A DNA stretch of 64,000 nucleotides from Lucinisca nassula (taxonomy: Eukaryota > Mollusca > Bivalvia > Lucinida > Lucinidae), in contig CAUZLF010000226.1 of assembly GCA_963580285.1 (NCBI GenBank), forward strand, positions 1 through 64,000. The letters are read 5' to 3'. The position numbers were made by a program, and so were the translations under genes. Every line of letters begins with the position of its first letter. Position 1 is the first letter of the stretch. Positions 1 to 11,049 of the stretch are shown one piece after another. Under the pieces are notes generated by a model. That model was given only the letters and a program-made list of their open reading frames with translations. It did not search any database and was not told the DNA's origin.

Positions 1-600
1 TATAGCATATAAGATATCTTATATAATATATAAGATATCTTTATATATAAGATTTCTGATATGTCATATAATATATCGTGTATGCTTTATTAGATATCTT
101 ATTTATTATATTAGATATCTTATATAGGATATGAGATATCTAATAAAGGATATAAGATATCTTATTTACAAAATGTATAAGATAGCTTATATATTAAATA
201 AGATAGCTAATATAGCATATGAGATATCTTTTGTAGCATATCAGATATATATTGTATAAGATATTTATTATATAAGATCTTATTTATTATACAAGATATA
301 TTATTTAAAGATGGAAATAGGATATCTTATATGATACATAAGATATCTGATATATTATATAAGATATATTATATGTTATATTAGATATCTTATTTGGTAT
401 ATTAGATATCTTATTTAGCATATCAGATATCTTCTATATTCCAGAGAACAAGATATCTTAAATCCTATATCAGATATCTTATTTGATATATTAGATATCT
501 TATACAACATATAAGATATCTTATATAATATATAAGATATCTTATTTACCTAAATATATAAGATATCTTATTTGACAAATAAGATATCTAATATATTTTA
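1..600. repeat. AT-rich GATATC satellite, 21-bp period (array I, first block)
   Basis: The palindrome GATATC recurs through AT-rich spacers such as TTATATAATATA. Near the end of this block it falls at 494, 515 and 536, a spacing of exactly 21 bp; elsewhere the spacing drifts because of indels. The unit is nearly self-complementary, so the array reads much the same on both strands and adjacent units can pair. The array runs off the left end of the window. No gene is visible in it. Confidence 0.9.
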
Positions 601-707
601 CCAAAAAACATAATGAAGTCTACCCCAAACTGCCAAAAGCATATCTGGAAATGACTACCCCCATTTATGCCTAACATTCCATTACCCATTTTGTGCCAGA
701 ACCCCTT

Positions 708-752
708 GCAAACAGTGCAGGCCCAGATCAGATCAGGGCCTACACTATTTGC
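708..752. other. Imperfect hairpin, ~17-bp stem
   Basis: GCAAACAGTGCAGGCCC is followed about 11 bases later by its near-complement GGGCCTACACTATTTGC, with two G-T type mismatches in the stem. It could be the palindromic part of a dispersed element. No terminator or RNA function can be assigned. Confidence 0.6.
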
Positions 753-1092
753 AAAACGTTCAACAATTTTCAGATTACACAACCTGTCATACCTAATATT
801 CAAAATGGACTCCTGCCATATATAAGGAGGATGATTCCATTTGGTGAAAAGGGATAAAAGGGACAAAGAAATATTGAACTAATTATGCGAAAAGTAGAGG
901 CAGAAACCATGCTGAATATATGCACAGTCTGGTGAGAGGCTTTGTTTTTTTTTCTTCAAAATACATGCAGCGAGCAGCGCTTGGCATAACTCAGAGTTTG
1001 AAGTTCAATTAAGACTTCTACTATCTGAAGAATCTTGTAAGGGAGGATTATTAAATTATACAAACAAAAGCAAGCTGGATTTATTATCTATA

Positions 1093-1159
1093 TATCTCTC
1101 TCTCTCTCCCCCCCCCCCCCCTCTCTCTCTCTCTCTCTCCCTTAAAAAAAAAAAAAAAG
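1093..1159. repeat. Compound microsatellite (CT)n-(C)n-(CT)n-(A)n
   Basis: A CT run passes into a ~14-base C run, back into CT, and after CCCTT into about 15 A. This is a simple-sequence tract and prone to length error in assembly. Confidence 0.95.
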
Positions 1160-1302
1160 ATGTATCGCACCTGTTTGGGAAACCCACACTTCAAGAATGC
1201 ATTTATAATCAATTTTCTCCAGTTCTCTGTCTGTGTAGCAGTCTTTTGTGCATATAGGTACGAGGGGGAGCGACTATTATTTGTTATTTCTTTCGAATTT
1301 AC

Positions 1303-1868
1303 ATAGATGTCTTATATGTTGATTAAGATATCTTATTTATCAAACGTATATTAGATATCATATGTTAAATAAGATATCTTATACGCTTTATACATCATAT
1401 GTTAAATAAGATATCGTATACGCTTTATAAGATATCTTATATGTTGAATAAGATATCTGATATACCAATTAAGATATCTTATATACCAATATAAATAAGA
1501 TATCTTATATAATATATAAGATATCTGATATGTTATATAAGATATCTTATATGCTATATTAGATATCTTATGTAGTATATTAGATATCTTATATAGCATA
1601 TAAGATATCTTATATGTTTTAGTAATTAAGACAATCAGATATCTTATTTATATAAGGTATCTATGTTATATAAGATATAAGATTACTTAAATATCATATC
1701 AGATATCTGCATTGCTGAATTAAATAAGATATCTCATATAGGATATAAGATATCTACTTTAGGATATAAGATATCTACTTTAGGATATAAGGTATCTTAT
1801 ATCCTATATGAGAGATCTTATATAATAAATAAGATATCTTATATAATAAATAAGATATCTACATTCCA
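1303..1868. repeat. AT-rich GATATC satellite, 21-bp period (array I, second block)
   Basis: This is the same unit as at 1-600. Successive GATATC cores at 1562, 1583 and 1604 are exactly 21 bp apart. A 65-codon frame rich in I, Y, K and R on the minus strand (1402-1599) is produced by the satellite itself, since 21 is a multiple of three. Confidence 0.9.
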
Positions 1869-2023
1869 TAATAAATAGTAAAATGGCTTGCCATTGTGTA
1901 GCAACGTTGCATTCATAAGCTCTTTGCGACAAACAAAGTATCCTTCAACAAATACTTACCTACCTTCATTTATGAGGTGCTGTTTTACTATTCAATTGAA
2001 TTTCAAGATTAAGTTATTTGCTT

Positions 2024-2285
2024 GTATTGGAGTTTAAAGGCCCAGGCATCCCCATTTAGGACATTTTTGAATCGGTCAGTTAACTTATCCACCCTTTTCC
2101 TGGGCAAGCGGTTAACTAATACAGTGCACATTCATTCACAGAAACTGACAACTGCCCTTCTTGAATTAGCAGAAGGGAGAAAATGAAAATAGAAAAGATA
2201 GGAAGGAATGTTGCTGACTCCAACAGGAATCGAACACGTCTCCTTCTGATCACCAGTCAGACCTGCATCTGACTGACCTACCAAG
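2024..2285 (-). mobile_element. tRNA-headed SINE, family B (copy 1)
   Basis: Read on the minus strand, the element opens with a tRNA-like head. Its anticodon-like arm is TCTGA-CTGGTGA-TCAGA (a perfect 5-bp stem with a 7-base loop), followed by a B-box-like GTTCGATTCC. The body carries GCAGAAGGG-type sequence, and the 3' end is a CTTTAAACTCCAA-type tail at 2028-2045. Two other copies share the head and tail (23461-23661 and 50693-50979). This one lies between satellite arrays I and II. Confidence 0.75.
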
Positions 2286-3875
2286 ATATCTTTTAGTCAA
2301 ATTATAGATAACTAAGAGTAACATTTTTTATATCTGTAATTATCGATATATTTTGATATCATAAAAAAGGTAACCAATGATATGTAAAATATATTTCTTG
2401 ATATCTATAAATTTATTTTATGATATCAATTATTCCATTGCATATATAGATATCCAAAAAAATCCAATTATAGTTATCATTTCAAAGGCTGAATTATAGA
2501 TATCACAATTTTCAGTAATTGATAGCAGAAAATATATTTTCGATATCAATAAATGTAATTATCGATATCCTAAAATGTTGTTCAGTATTTGATATCTATA
2601 TATCGAATAAAAGATATCTATAACTGAATTATAGATATGTCTTAACATATTTTAGATATCATAAAATATATAATAGATATCTAATATTATTTTTAGATAT
2701 GAATGTCAGAAAATATTTTATGGATATCAATAAATGATATTTATGATATCCTAAAATGATCTTCTATATTTGCTATCTATATATAGAATAATAGATATCT
2801 ATAATTTGAATTATAGATATCCTTAAACATCTTTCAAATATCATAAAATAAATAATAGATATCTAATATTATTTAAAGATAGTTAATAATAATTATTGAT
2901 ATCCTATATTTAATTACAGATATCTATAAATCAAATTATAAATATCATTAAAACAAATTACAGATATGAACAATTAACATTATTGATATCTATAATTATC
3001 TGTATTTTTTGATATCATAAAATGAAATCCAAGATATGTTATATATATTTCTTGATATTAATATATTTGTTTCATGATATCAATTATTTCTTTGCATATA
3101 TAAATATCTAAAATCAAATTATAGAAATCATTTAAAAGGCTGAATTATGGATATCACAATTTTCAATAATGGATATCATAAAATACATTATTGACATCAA
3201 TAAATGAAAATATTGTTATCCTCAAATGCTCTTCAATCTTTGGTATCTATATATCAAGTAAAAGATATCTACAATTGGAATTATTGATAACCCTTTACAT
3301 ATTAGAGATATCATGAAATAAATAATAAATATCCAATATCAATAATTTTAATTATAAATGTCTATAATTTGATTTATAGATATCTATAATTTGATTTATA
3401 AATATCTACAAATTGATATATAGATGTCTGTAATAAAAATATAGGATATCAACAAATATTATTATATATCTATAAATAATATTAGATATGTATTATTTAT
3501 TTCATTTTATTCATAATGAGTTAAGGGATATCTATAATTCAAGTTATAGATATCTTTTTTTCAATATATAGATATCAAATATTGATGAACATATCAGGAT
3601 ATCAATAATAACATTTATTGATATCCATAATATATTTTTTGATATCCATTATTCAAATCTGTGATATCTATTATCCAGCCTTTAAATGGTATCTATAATT
3701 GGATTTTCGATATCGTTATATGTAAAGGAATAATGGATATCATTAAACAAATTTATAGACATCAAGAAATATATATTACATATCAATGATTACATTTTAT
3801 GATACCAAAATATTGACAATAATGTTAATTATAATTTGATATATAGATACCTAGAGTAAAATTATAGATATCTCC
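2286..3875. repeat. ATAGATATC satellite, ~21-bp period (array II)
   Basis: GATATC cores are spaced 21-22 bp (for example 2591, 2613, 2634) but sit in different spacers from array I: ATAATTTGAATTATA and TCATAAAATATAT types. The array is more degenerate than array I and also near-palindromic. It is probably a diverged sister of array I. No gene is seen in 1.6 kb. Confidence 0.85.
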
Positions 3876-4015
3876 CAATTGTATTAAATAGTAATTCGGC
3901 ACCCCATATTCATTTATCTTCCTAGGACTACCCCTGATAATGCAAGAGTCCTGTTATTTTTCATATATATTGTGTGTGTCATATATGCTTTGCAATGTAT
4001 GGTACCACTGATATT

Positions 4016-4475
4016 GTAAAGTAGAAGTAAAACAAAGATCAGGAATCGATACAATTAACTTACTCCACCAACCAAAGACAACAAAGGGAAAGAAACACAA
4101 ACATGAAGCGACCAGACAAAAGAGGAAACCTAAACAAAGGAAGGCCATAAGGACAGTTACATTCCCACAAAATGGCCAAATGGCCATCTAAAATAAAAAG
4201 ACACAAGTGATACACACAGTAAGTAACAAACAACAACATAAATAAACCGCCACAGAAGAACCGCCTTGGAACGATCAGTGGAAAGAATTCCACGGGGGGG
4301 GGGGGGGGCTTTAACCGATTTTAGATGGCCATAATCCTCGCCCTTACCTCTGTCGCGGTATACACTAATTTTGTTTAGTCCACATGAAGGCTTCCTAACT
4401 CATCAGTGTAACATCTCCGAGAACATGAGAACATACAAATAAAAAAACTACAGAGATGAATTATACGACACCGTA
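4016..4475 (-). mobile_element. Dispersed element A, copy 1
   Basis: First of at least 13 copies of an unnamed ~500-bp family. Hallmarks are the terminal block GATCAGGAATCGATACAATT, the internal AACCGCCTTGGAACG block, an internal poly-G tract (4296-4308), and the distal GTCGCGGTATACAC and CTAACTCATCAGTG blocks. No terminal inverted repeat or tRNA head was found. The direct-repeat copy of the flanks at 7735-7810 lacks the element. GTAAA on both sides (4016-4020, 4471-4475) may be a target-site duplication. Confidence 0.8.
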
Positions 4476-6640
4476 AATCAGTATTTCATTGATAAATGAT
4501 AAAACTATCAACATGACTCACTCAGCTAATACCTCCATTCCTACAGCTTTAACAATGAATCTCACAGCTATCACAATGGCTCATATAACTGTCATCATGA
4601 TTCACGCATCTCTAAACGTGATTCCTACAACTATCACCTTGAGGAAAGCAGCTGTCACCACGGCACATACATCTGTCTCCGTGATTCATACAACCATCAG
4701 TATGTCTCGTACGGCTATAAGCATGATTCATACATATAGCTGTCGTCATGGGTCATTGAGCATTCACCGTGACACCTACAGCTGTCTCCAAGGTCCATAC
4801 AGCTGTCGCAATGACCCATAGAGCTGCACATATGACTAATACAGTTGTAACCATGGCTCATACAACTGTCTCCATGACTCATACAACTATCATCATGACT
4901 CGAACTGCTGCCAGCGTGACTGATTAAGCCGTCATCATCACTCAAACAGCTATCGCCATGACGTATGCTGACAGCACTATCATAGTGCTGCCAGCATAAC
5001 TCATATAGCTATTATCATGGCTCTTCCAGCTGTCTCTGTGGTTCTTACAGCAATCACCACGACTCATATTGCTGCCACCATTACTAATACAGCGATTGCC
5101 ATGGCCTATTCAGCTATCACCATGAATACAGCAAACATCTACCACCAAGTATCCTGTAGCTATTGCATTGACTCATACAGCAATTTGATCACTCACACAG
5201 CTGTCACCATAATTCATTCAGCTATCAGGACGACATCTACAGCTATCACCAGGAATCATACAGCGCCCACAATGACTCGGATATCTTAATTTCAAATACA
5301 ACTGCCACCAAGATATATTCCGTTTGCAACAGTCATACATGTATATCCTATAGCTCTCAGCATGAATTATGCGACCGTAACCATTGTTCATATACCTGTC
5401 ACGACGACTCATAGGACTGTCACGATGCCTTTCAGCTGTCACCATAACTCATAGAACAGTTAACATGGCACACACAGCAGTCACCATGATCCGTACAGCT
5501 TTAACCATGACTCATATACAGATATCAACATGCTTCATTCAGCTATCGGCATGTATCATGGCTCGAACAGCTGTCGCGATGATTCATACAGATGCATGAC
5601 ATGATGGCTAATACATCTGTCACAAATCACGACTCATATACAGCCATGACCATGGCTACCACTACCATGATGCATACAGCTATCACCATGACTGATTTAG
5701 CTGTCACCGTGAAATATACAGGTATCACCTCGCCCCATACACATGTCATGATGACTCATACGGCTATCACTAGCACACACAACTATCATTATGACTCATA
5801 CACCTGTCATCATGACTCTATCTCATATCACTCCCTGTCACTTTGACTCGTTTACCCCTGCTATGACTCACACAACTGTCACACTGACCAATACAGCTGT
5901 CATGATGACTCGTACTTCTGTAACCATGACTCATCATGTTGTCACGAGTTGCAGACGGCATGGCTCCTACAGCTGTGACGACGCCTCAAACAGTTGTCAG
6001 CAAAACCCATGAAGCTAATGACTACTACCATTATACAACACCGTAAATCAAACAGCAGTCATCTTAGCTCATACGGCTGTCACGATGATGCATTCAGCTG
6101 GTACCATGGCTTATACAGTTGACACAATGACTCATAAAGCTTTCACAATTACTTATCATATAGCTATAACCGTGACTAATACAGCTATCACATCGACTAA
6201 TACAACTCTAACGAAGACTCATAACATTTCTTATACAGCTATCATGATGGCTCATACAGCTGACTCATGCAGTTGTCACCATGACCTACATAGCTATAAC
6301 CATACATCTGTCACCATGACGCCTATATCAGCACGACTTCTGTAGCTTTTACCAAGGCTCTTATTGCTACTGCCATGACTTGTACAGCTGTTAACATGAC
6401 ACCTATAACTACCGCCATGACCTATACAGCTGTCATCATGACCAATATAGCTGTTAATATCACTTTTACACCTGTCATCATGACTCACACAGCTATCATC
6501 ATGACTCCATCAGCTGCCACCATGACTACTACAACTGTCACCATGACTGCAACAGCTGTCAGTATGACTCATACATGTATGACGATGACTAATAAATCTA
6601 TCACTAGGATTCATATAGGTATTATTTTAAATATACTCAG
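4476..6640 (+). repeat. 21-bp satellite ACAGCTATCACCATGA (array III, block 1)
   Basis: The tandem 21-bp unit has core ACAGCTATCACCATGA followed by CTCAT. Because 21 is divisible by three, all copies stay in phase and produce open frames on both strands: a degenerate heptapeptide M-T-H-T-A-I/V-T on plus, and C-M-S-H-G-D-S on minus. The frames start and stop at random and have no domain, so I do not call them genes. The first ~800 bp are repeated at 7800-8290. Confidence 0.92.
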
Positions 6641-7734
6641 AGGCAATAAAAAGTAAACAGTTTTTGATTTGGAATACCCGGTCTTATATTGCTGTCTGTC
6701 ATAAAATATGCCTCTGTCCGTTTTTCCCAAACGTCTAAGTTTGTAGAAGTCCAATTCTTTTCCTGTTGCAGTCATCCATGATGGAGTTATTGCCCTTAAT
6801 TGATAATCAATATTTCCAACAAAATCTCGTGTTGTACATAACATTCAAACTTATGCGCATCGCACAAGTCATGTACGAACGTTCATCGATAAGACGCCAT
6901 CATTACTTTGCCATTAAACCCAAACAAACAGCTTCAAACTCAATTGTAATTTCTGCCTGTTCCGGATTATCTCCCTTTCAATTAAAATCATAGTGAATGA
7001 AATGAGTCTTTTTTTTCAAATCGTGTAAGATATTCATTTGAAACTTTCACATAATTTTTGTTTTCCTCGGCATTTTTATACTTACTCCATAGTGATGCCT
7101 CGAAAATTACTCAAAGAAAAGTTAATCACCAGTACAAACAAATCCCAAAGTAACATAAAGCATTTAATCAAAGGAAGAACGTAAAAGGTGAAAATGACAT
7201 TTTCTTTGACAAAAAATGTTGCATTTTACCTTGTGTTTAATTTAAATATGGGATATATTCTTGCCAATCAGTTCCCCTTCTTTGAATCTGTTGCAGAAAA
7301 AAATCATTTATTGAATAACACTTATTCGAAACACATGTTTAAAGGGAAACTACTCAAGACAAAATATTGGATGAGAGCCCCCTGTCCATTTCAAGTGGCG
7401 AAATTTCATTATCCTTTAAACAATTTTAACGGAAACTGCTGCAAATCACGCAGAAGTGGTTGTTCTTATTTATGATGCCACATATGTATGTAGAGAGGGA
7501 GACATTGGGTCAGTAACCTGTATACTTACTTTTGCCTCTCAGTATATGTTTGTAAAATATAAATGTCCCAGAAGAGCAACAGTACTATTTTAATTGAAAT
7601 GTTAGAAATAACTGTGGTAATATTTACATATAATATTTACAGCTTTGAGCTACTTTGGCCCATTGTAGTTTAAATAGTCTTTCTGTGCTAATTGGTTGCA
7701 CATACACATGTCACTGATTTACTATGCTATTATT
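6641..7734. other. Non-repetitive AT-rich spacer, no gene recognised
   Basis: About 1.1 kb without satellite units lies between two blocks of array III. A 95-codon plus-strand frame (7188-7475) and two 75-77-codon frames (minus 6611-6844, plus 6766-6993) are present. None shows a motif, signal peptide or splice-site context that I can defend. It could be an intron-like remnant or an old insertion in the satellite. Confidence 0.5.
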
Positions 7735-9373
7735 TCATATATATAGTGTATGCCATGTATGCTTTGCAGTGTGTGATACCACTGATATTGCATTCAGTAT
7801 TTCATTTATAAATAATAGAATTATCAAGATGACTCACACAGTTAATACCTTCATTCCTACCGAATTCACCATGAATCCCAAAGCTATCACAATGGCTCGT
7901 ATAACTGTCATCATGATTCATGTATCTCTAAGCGTGATTCCTACAGCTATCACCGTGACGAAAGCAGCTGTCACCCTTGCACATACATCTGTCTCCGTGA
8001 CTCTTACAGCCATAAGTATGTCTCATACAGCTATATGCATGACATATAGCTGCCGCCATTGGTCATTGAGCCTTCACTTGACACCTACAGCTGTCTCCAA
8101 AGCTCATACAGCTATCACAATGACCCATACAGCTGTCACAAAGTCTCTCATACACTATGTCTTCTGTAGCTATTGCAATGACTCATACAGCAATTAGGAC
8201 ACTCACACAACTGTCACCATAACTCATACAGTTATCACCACGACTTCTATAGCCATCACCATGAATCATACAGCGCCCACAATGTCTTGGATATCTTAAT
8301 TTCATATACAGCTGCCACCAAGACTTATTCCTTTTTCAACAGTCATATCTCCTATAACTATCAGCATGGATTTTACAGCTCTAACCATTGTTCATACAGC
8401 TGTCACCATCACCTATAAGGCTGTCAACATGACTCACACAGCTTTCTTTACGACTTCTATAGCTCTCACAATCACTACTTCAGGTGTGAGCATGAATCTT
8501 ACGAAGATAACCATGACACCTTGTCACCATGACTCATAGAGCTACCACCATGACTCGCATCCCTTCCACTAGGACTTATATAGCTTTCATCATGTCTAAT
8601 ACAGCGATCACAATAACTAATACAGCTGCCACGACGATCCATATCATGACTAATACAGCCATCACGATAACTCATACAGATGTCAACACGACACAAACAG
8701 CTATTACCATAACTCATGCAGCTATTACCATGACTTGGATATCTATCAGCACGACTTTTAAAGCTTTCACCAAGACACATATAGCTACCACCTTTACTCA
8801 TTCAGGTGTTACCTTGACTTTTATAGCTATCGTCATGACCTAAGCGACTGTAACCATGGCCAATACAACTGTTAACACTACTCATACAGCTGTAGCCATG
8901 ACTCACTAATCTATCATCATGACTACTGCTGTTGTCAGTATAACTACTACAGCTATCAATATGACTAATGCATCTTTAAAAATGGCTTCTACGACCGTCA
9001 GTATGGCTTATACAGCTATCGCCAATGCTTACAGCTTTCACAGAGACTCTTACAACTGTCACCAAAATTCATGCAGCTCTAATCGTGATCCCGACAGCTA
9101 TCACCATGACGAATACAGCTGTCACCACAGCTCGTACAGCTATCTCCGTGACTCATACAGCCATCACTCTGTGCTCATACAGCTTAAAGCTTCGCACATA
9201 TTGCTGTCGACAGGGTTCATACTGCAAACACTATGTCTAATACAGTTGTAACAATGAACCAGATGACTACGTCTAAAGCTGTCTTCATGCCTCATACAGC
9301 TATCAGGATGACTCGAACAGCTGTCACAATCACTCATTCAGTGACCACCATGAGCCATATAGCTATCACCATC
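7735..9373 (+). repeat. 21-bp satellite (array III, block 2)
   Basis: The non-satellite lead-in at 7735-7800 and the first satellite variants match 3955-4015 plus 4476 onward, minus element A, so blocks 1 and 2 are a direct duplication. The part from about 8290 onward matches 11421-12520 variant by variant, showing a second duplication level of ~1.55-1.6 kb. The longest satellite-driven frame here is 157 codons (7724-8197) and starts in the lead-in. Confidence 0.88.
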
Positions 9374-9384
9374 ACCAATACAGC

Positions 9385-9686
9385 AAGCTCCAGCCCATCG
9401 GGACTTGGAGAATTAAATTAAGATGCAAAGTGTTTCCACGCATAGCTGAAACCGACCGCACTCGAGTACTAGTATACAGCATAGGTCTAAGCCTGTTCAG
9501 GCAAAGTGGTGCGAGTCGGACCGTTCATGCATATAAACCTTTTGGTTTCATAGGGCGGCAGGGCATGCGATTTCATTTCATCTCAATGTCGGGTAAAGGC
9601 CCACAAAATTGAAAGCAACGTCTCGAAAATGGCCTAAATAGTGTTGACGGGGACGTTAAACCTCTATTCAAACAAACAAACAAAAA
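9385..9686 (+). mobile_element. SINE family C, apparently complete, with 11-bp target-site duplication
   Basis: A 302-bp insertion inside array III is bounded by ACCAATACAGC at 9374-9384 and again at 9687-9697. Removing the insert and one copy restores a continuous satellite. The body carries GTGGTGCGAGTCGGACCG and CACAAAATTGAAAGCAACG, then GGGGACGTTAAACC and a CAAACAAACAAA-rich tail. Shorter or split copies occur at 17300-17400, 20690-20872, 48818-48988 and 54195-54339 plus 56607-56645. A 60-codon frame inside (9430-9612) is incidental. Confidence 0.88.
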
Positions 9687-9762
9687 ACCAATACAGCTAT
9701 CTCAATCACTCATACAGCTATCACCATGAGGGTTGTAGCTATTACCGTAACTCATACAGCTA

Positions 9763-9798
9763 CGAGGGTAGGCTAAAAAGTTCTGAGCCTGACCAAGA
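9763..9798 (+). repeat. mariner terminal inverted repeat, transposase 3' side
   Basis: It begins CGAGGGTAGGCTAAAAAG and pairs with 11012-11047; the three differences are AAA against GGG at one spot. It sits next to a TA target duplication. Confidence 0.95.
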
Positions 9799-9827
9799 TC
9801 CAATGGTTTGTCCATGCTGAAAGTGCC

Positions 9828-10867
9828 TTATTTTTCAACATAGTCTCCCTTCCTGTCCACACACTTCCTCCAGCGATGCTGGAGTCCTTGGATCCCAGTG
9901 GTATAGAAGGTCTCATCTTGGTCCCTGAAAAACTCCTCCACAGTAGCTATCACCTCCTTGTCTGACCGATAATACTGCCCAGCCAAGTGCGTTTTCATGT
10001 TTGGAAACAGGAAATAATCTGATGGAGCTAGATCAGGTGAATACGGAGGGTGATCGACAAGTGTGAAGCCACAGTCATGCACAGCAGCCATTGCGACAAC
10101 CGATTTCTGAGCAGGCGCATTGTCCTGATGGAACAAGACCCCTTTTGTCAATTTTCCGGGTCGTTTAGCCTTAATTGCTTTTCGCATTTGTTTTAGCAGA
10201 TCTGCATAATACTCCCCATTAATTGGTCTGCCCTTTTGAATGTAATCTATGAATATTATACGCTTGGCATCCCAGAACACTGATGTCATCACCTTCCCTG
10301 CAGAGGAGACGACCTTTGCCTTCTTTGGAGGGGGTGAGCCAGGGTGCTTCCATTGCATGGATTGTCTTTTGGTCTTTGACTCAAAGTGATGAAACCCAAC
10401 ACTCATCCTGAGTGACAAAACGGTCAAGAAAACCATCTTGGTCTGCTTCAAAAATAGCCAAGTTGGCTTGTGACAGGTTCAGTCTGGTCAGGCGTCAAAA
10501 GCCGTGGCACCCATCTGGCGGAAACCTTCGACATTCCTAAGTCACTGTGTAGAATGTTCTCTACTCGTTCACGGGAGATGCCAACAGTGTTAGCTTACTG
10601 ATTCACAGTTAAACGCCTGTCATCCATCACGGCCGTGTGCTCTTGGCTGATGGTTTCCTCAGTTGTTGCCGTCGTGGGTCGTCCACACCGGTCATCATCT
10701 TCAAGGCTGTCCTTGCCCATCTTAAAATTTCCTGCCCACCTTTTTACGGTTGCATACGAAGGAGCATCATTCCCTAATGTAGCAACCATATTGGTATGAA
10801 TGTCCTTAGGAGCTAACCCCTTTTTATGGAGGTACTTGATGACACCACGATGCCAGATTTTGTCCAT
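9828..10867 (-). pseudogene. mariner transposase, DD34D type, inactivated
   Basis: The reading region spans about 346 codons, the usual mariner length. The first part (10867 to 10595) is the DNA-binding region, with helix-turn-helix character and a SLEDDDRCGRP linker motif. The catalytic part (frame 10451 to 9828) contains HQDNAPA and YSPDLAPSDYFLFP. Counting from the second Asp (codon 10122-10124) to the third (10017-10019) gives 34 residues between, the mariner signature. The first Asp lies in a TQDE motif (codon 10405-10407), out of frame with both flanks. Damage: an in-frame TAA at 10595-10597, a frameshift near 10481-10490 and a one-base insertion near 10391-10397. A functional protein is very unlikely. 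The family assignment is firm; the subfamily is not determined. Confidence 0.95.
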
Positions 10868-11011
10868 TTTCTCAAAAACGTGTTAGTATCAATTTTCAAA
10901 GTCTAGAGTTTCTACGTTATTGCAGGTAAACTTGAACTCATTTGAGTCAAATCAAGAAATAAAGATTTGGATTTAATGAATACAAAATTTCATGGCTGTT
11001 CGATGCCTGCT

Positions 11012-11047
11012 TCTTGGTCAGGCTCAGAACTTCCCAGCCTACCCTCG
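11012..11047 (-). repeat. mariner terminal inverted repeat, transposase 5' side
   Basis: This is the reverse complement of 9763-9798 apart from three bases. It is followed by the TA duplication at 11048-11049 and by resumption of the 21-bp satellite. Confidence 0.95.
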
Positions 11048-11049
11048 TA

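Larger units (their letters stand above)
601..1302. other. Non-satellite stretch splitting array I
   Basis: About 700 bp of ordinary AT-rich sequence separates two blocks of the same satellite. It holds an imperfect hairpin and a pyrimidine microsatellite. A 92-codon open frame on the minus strand (588-866) has no motif or splice context I can recognise. It may belong to a dispersed element rather than a gene. Confidence 0.6.
9761..11049 (-). mobile_element. mariner (DD34D) DNA transposon, non-autonomous by decay
   Basis: The 1285-bp element (9763-11047) has terminal inverted repeats matching at 33 of 36 positions (9763-9798 and 11012-11047; outer sequence CGAGGGTAGGCT), flanked by the TA duplication expected for Tc1/mariner (9761-9762, 11048-11049). 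It interrupts a 21-bp satellite unit. The paralogous satellite copy at about 12626-12660 shows the uninterrupted target with a single TA (12633-12634). The transposase reads on the minus strand and is broken. Confidence 0.96.

Noticed and set aside
588..866. 92-codon minus-strand frame as a possible gene
   Set aside because: It begins and ends at satellite or hairpin sequence and has no recognisable motif. A dispersed repeat is more likely, but I could not prove it.
7188..7475. 95-codon frame in unique sequence
   Set aside because: AT-rich, no domain, and no evidence of neighbouring exons. The length is within chance for this composition.
7724..8197. 157-codon open frame, the longest in array III apart from low-complexity ones
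   Set aside because: Almost all of it is translated 21-bp satellite. There is no domain, no splice or promoter context, and similar frames occur on the opposite strand.
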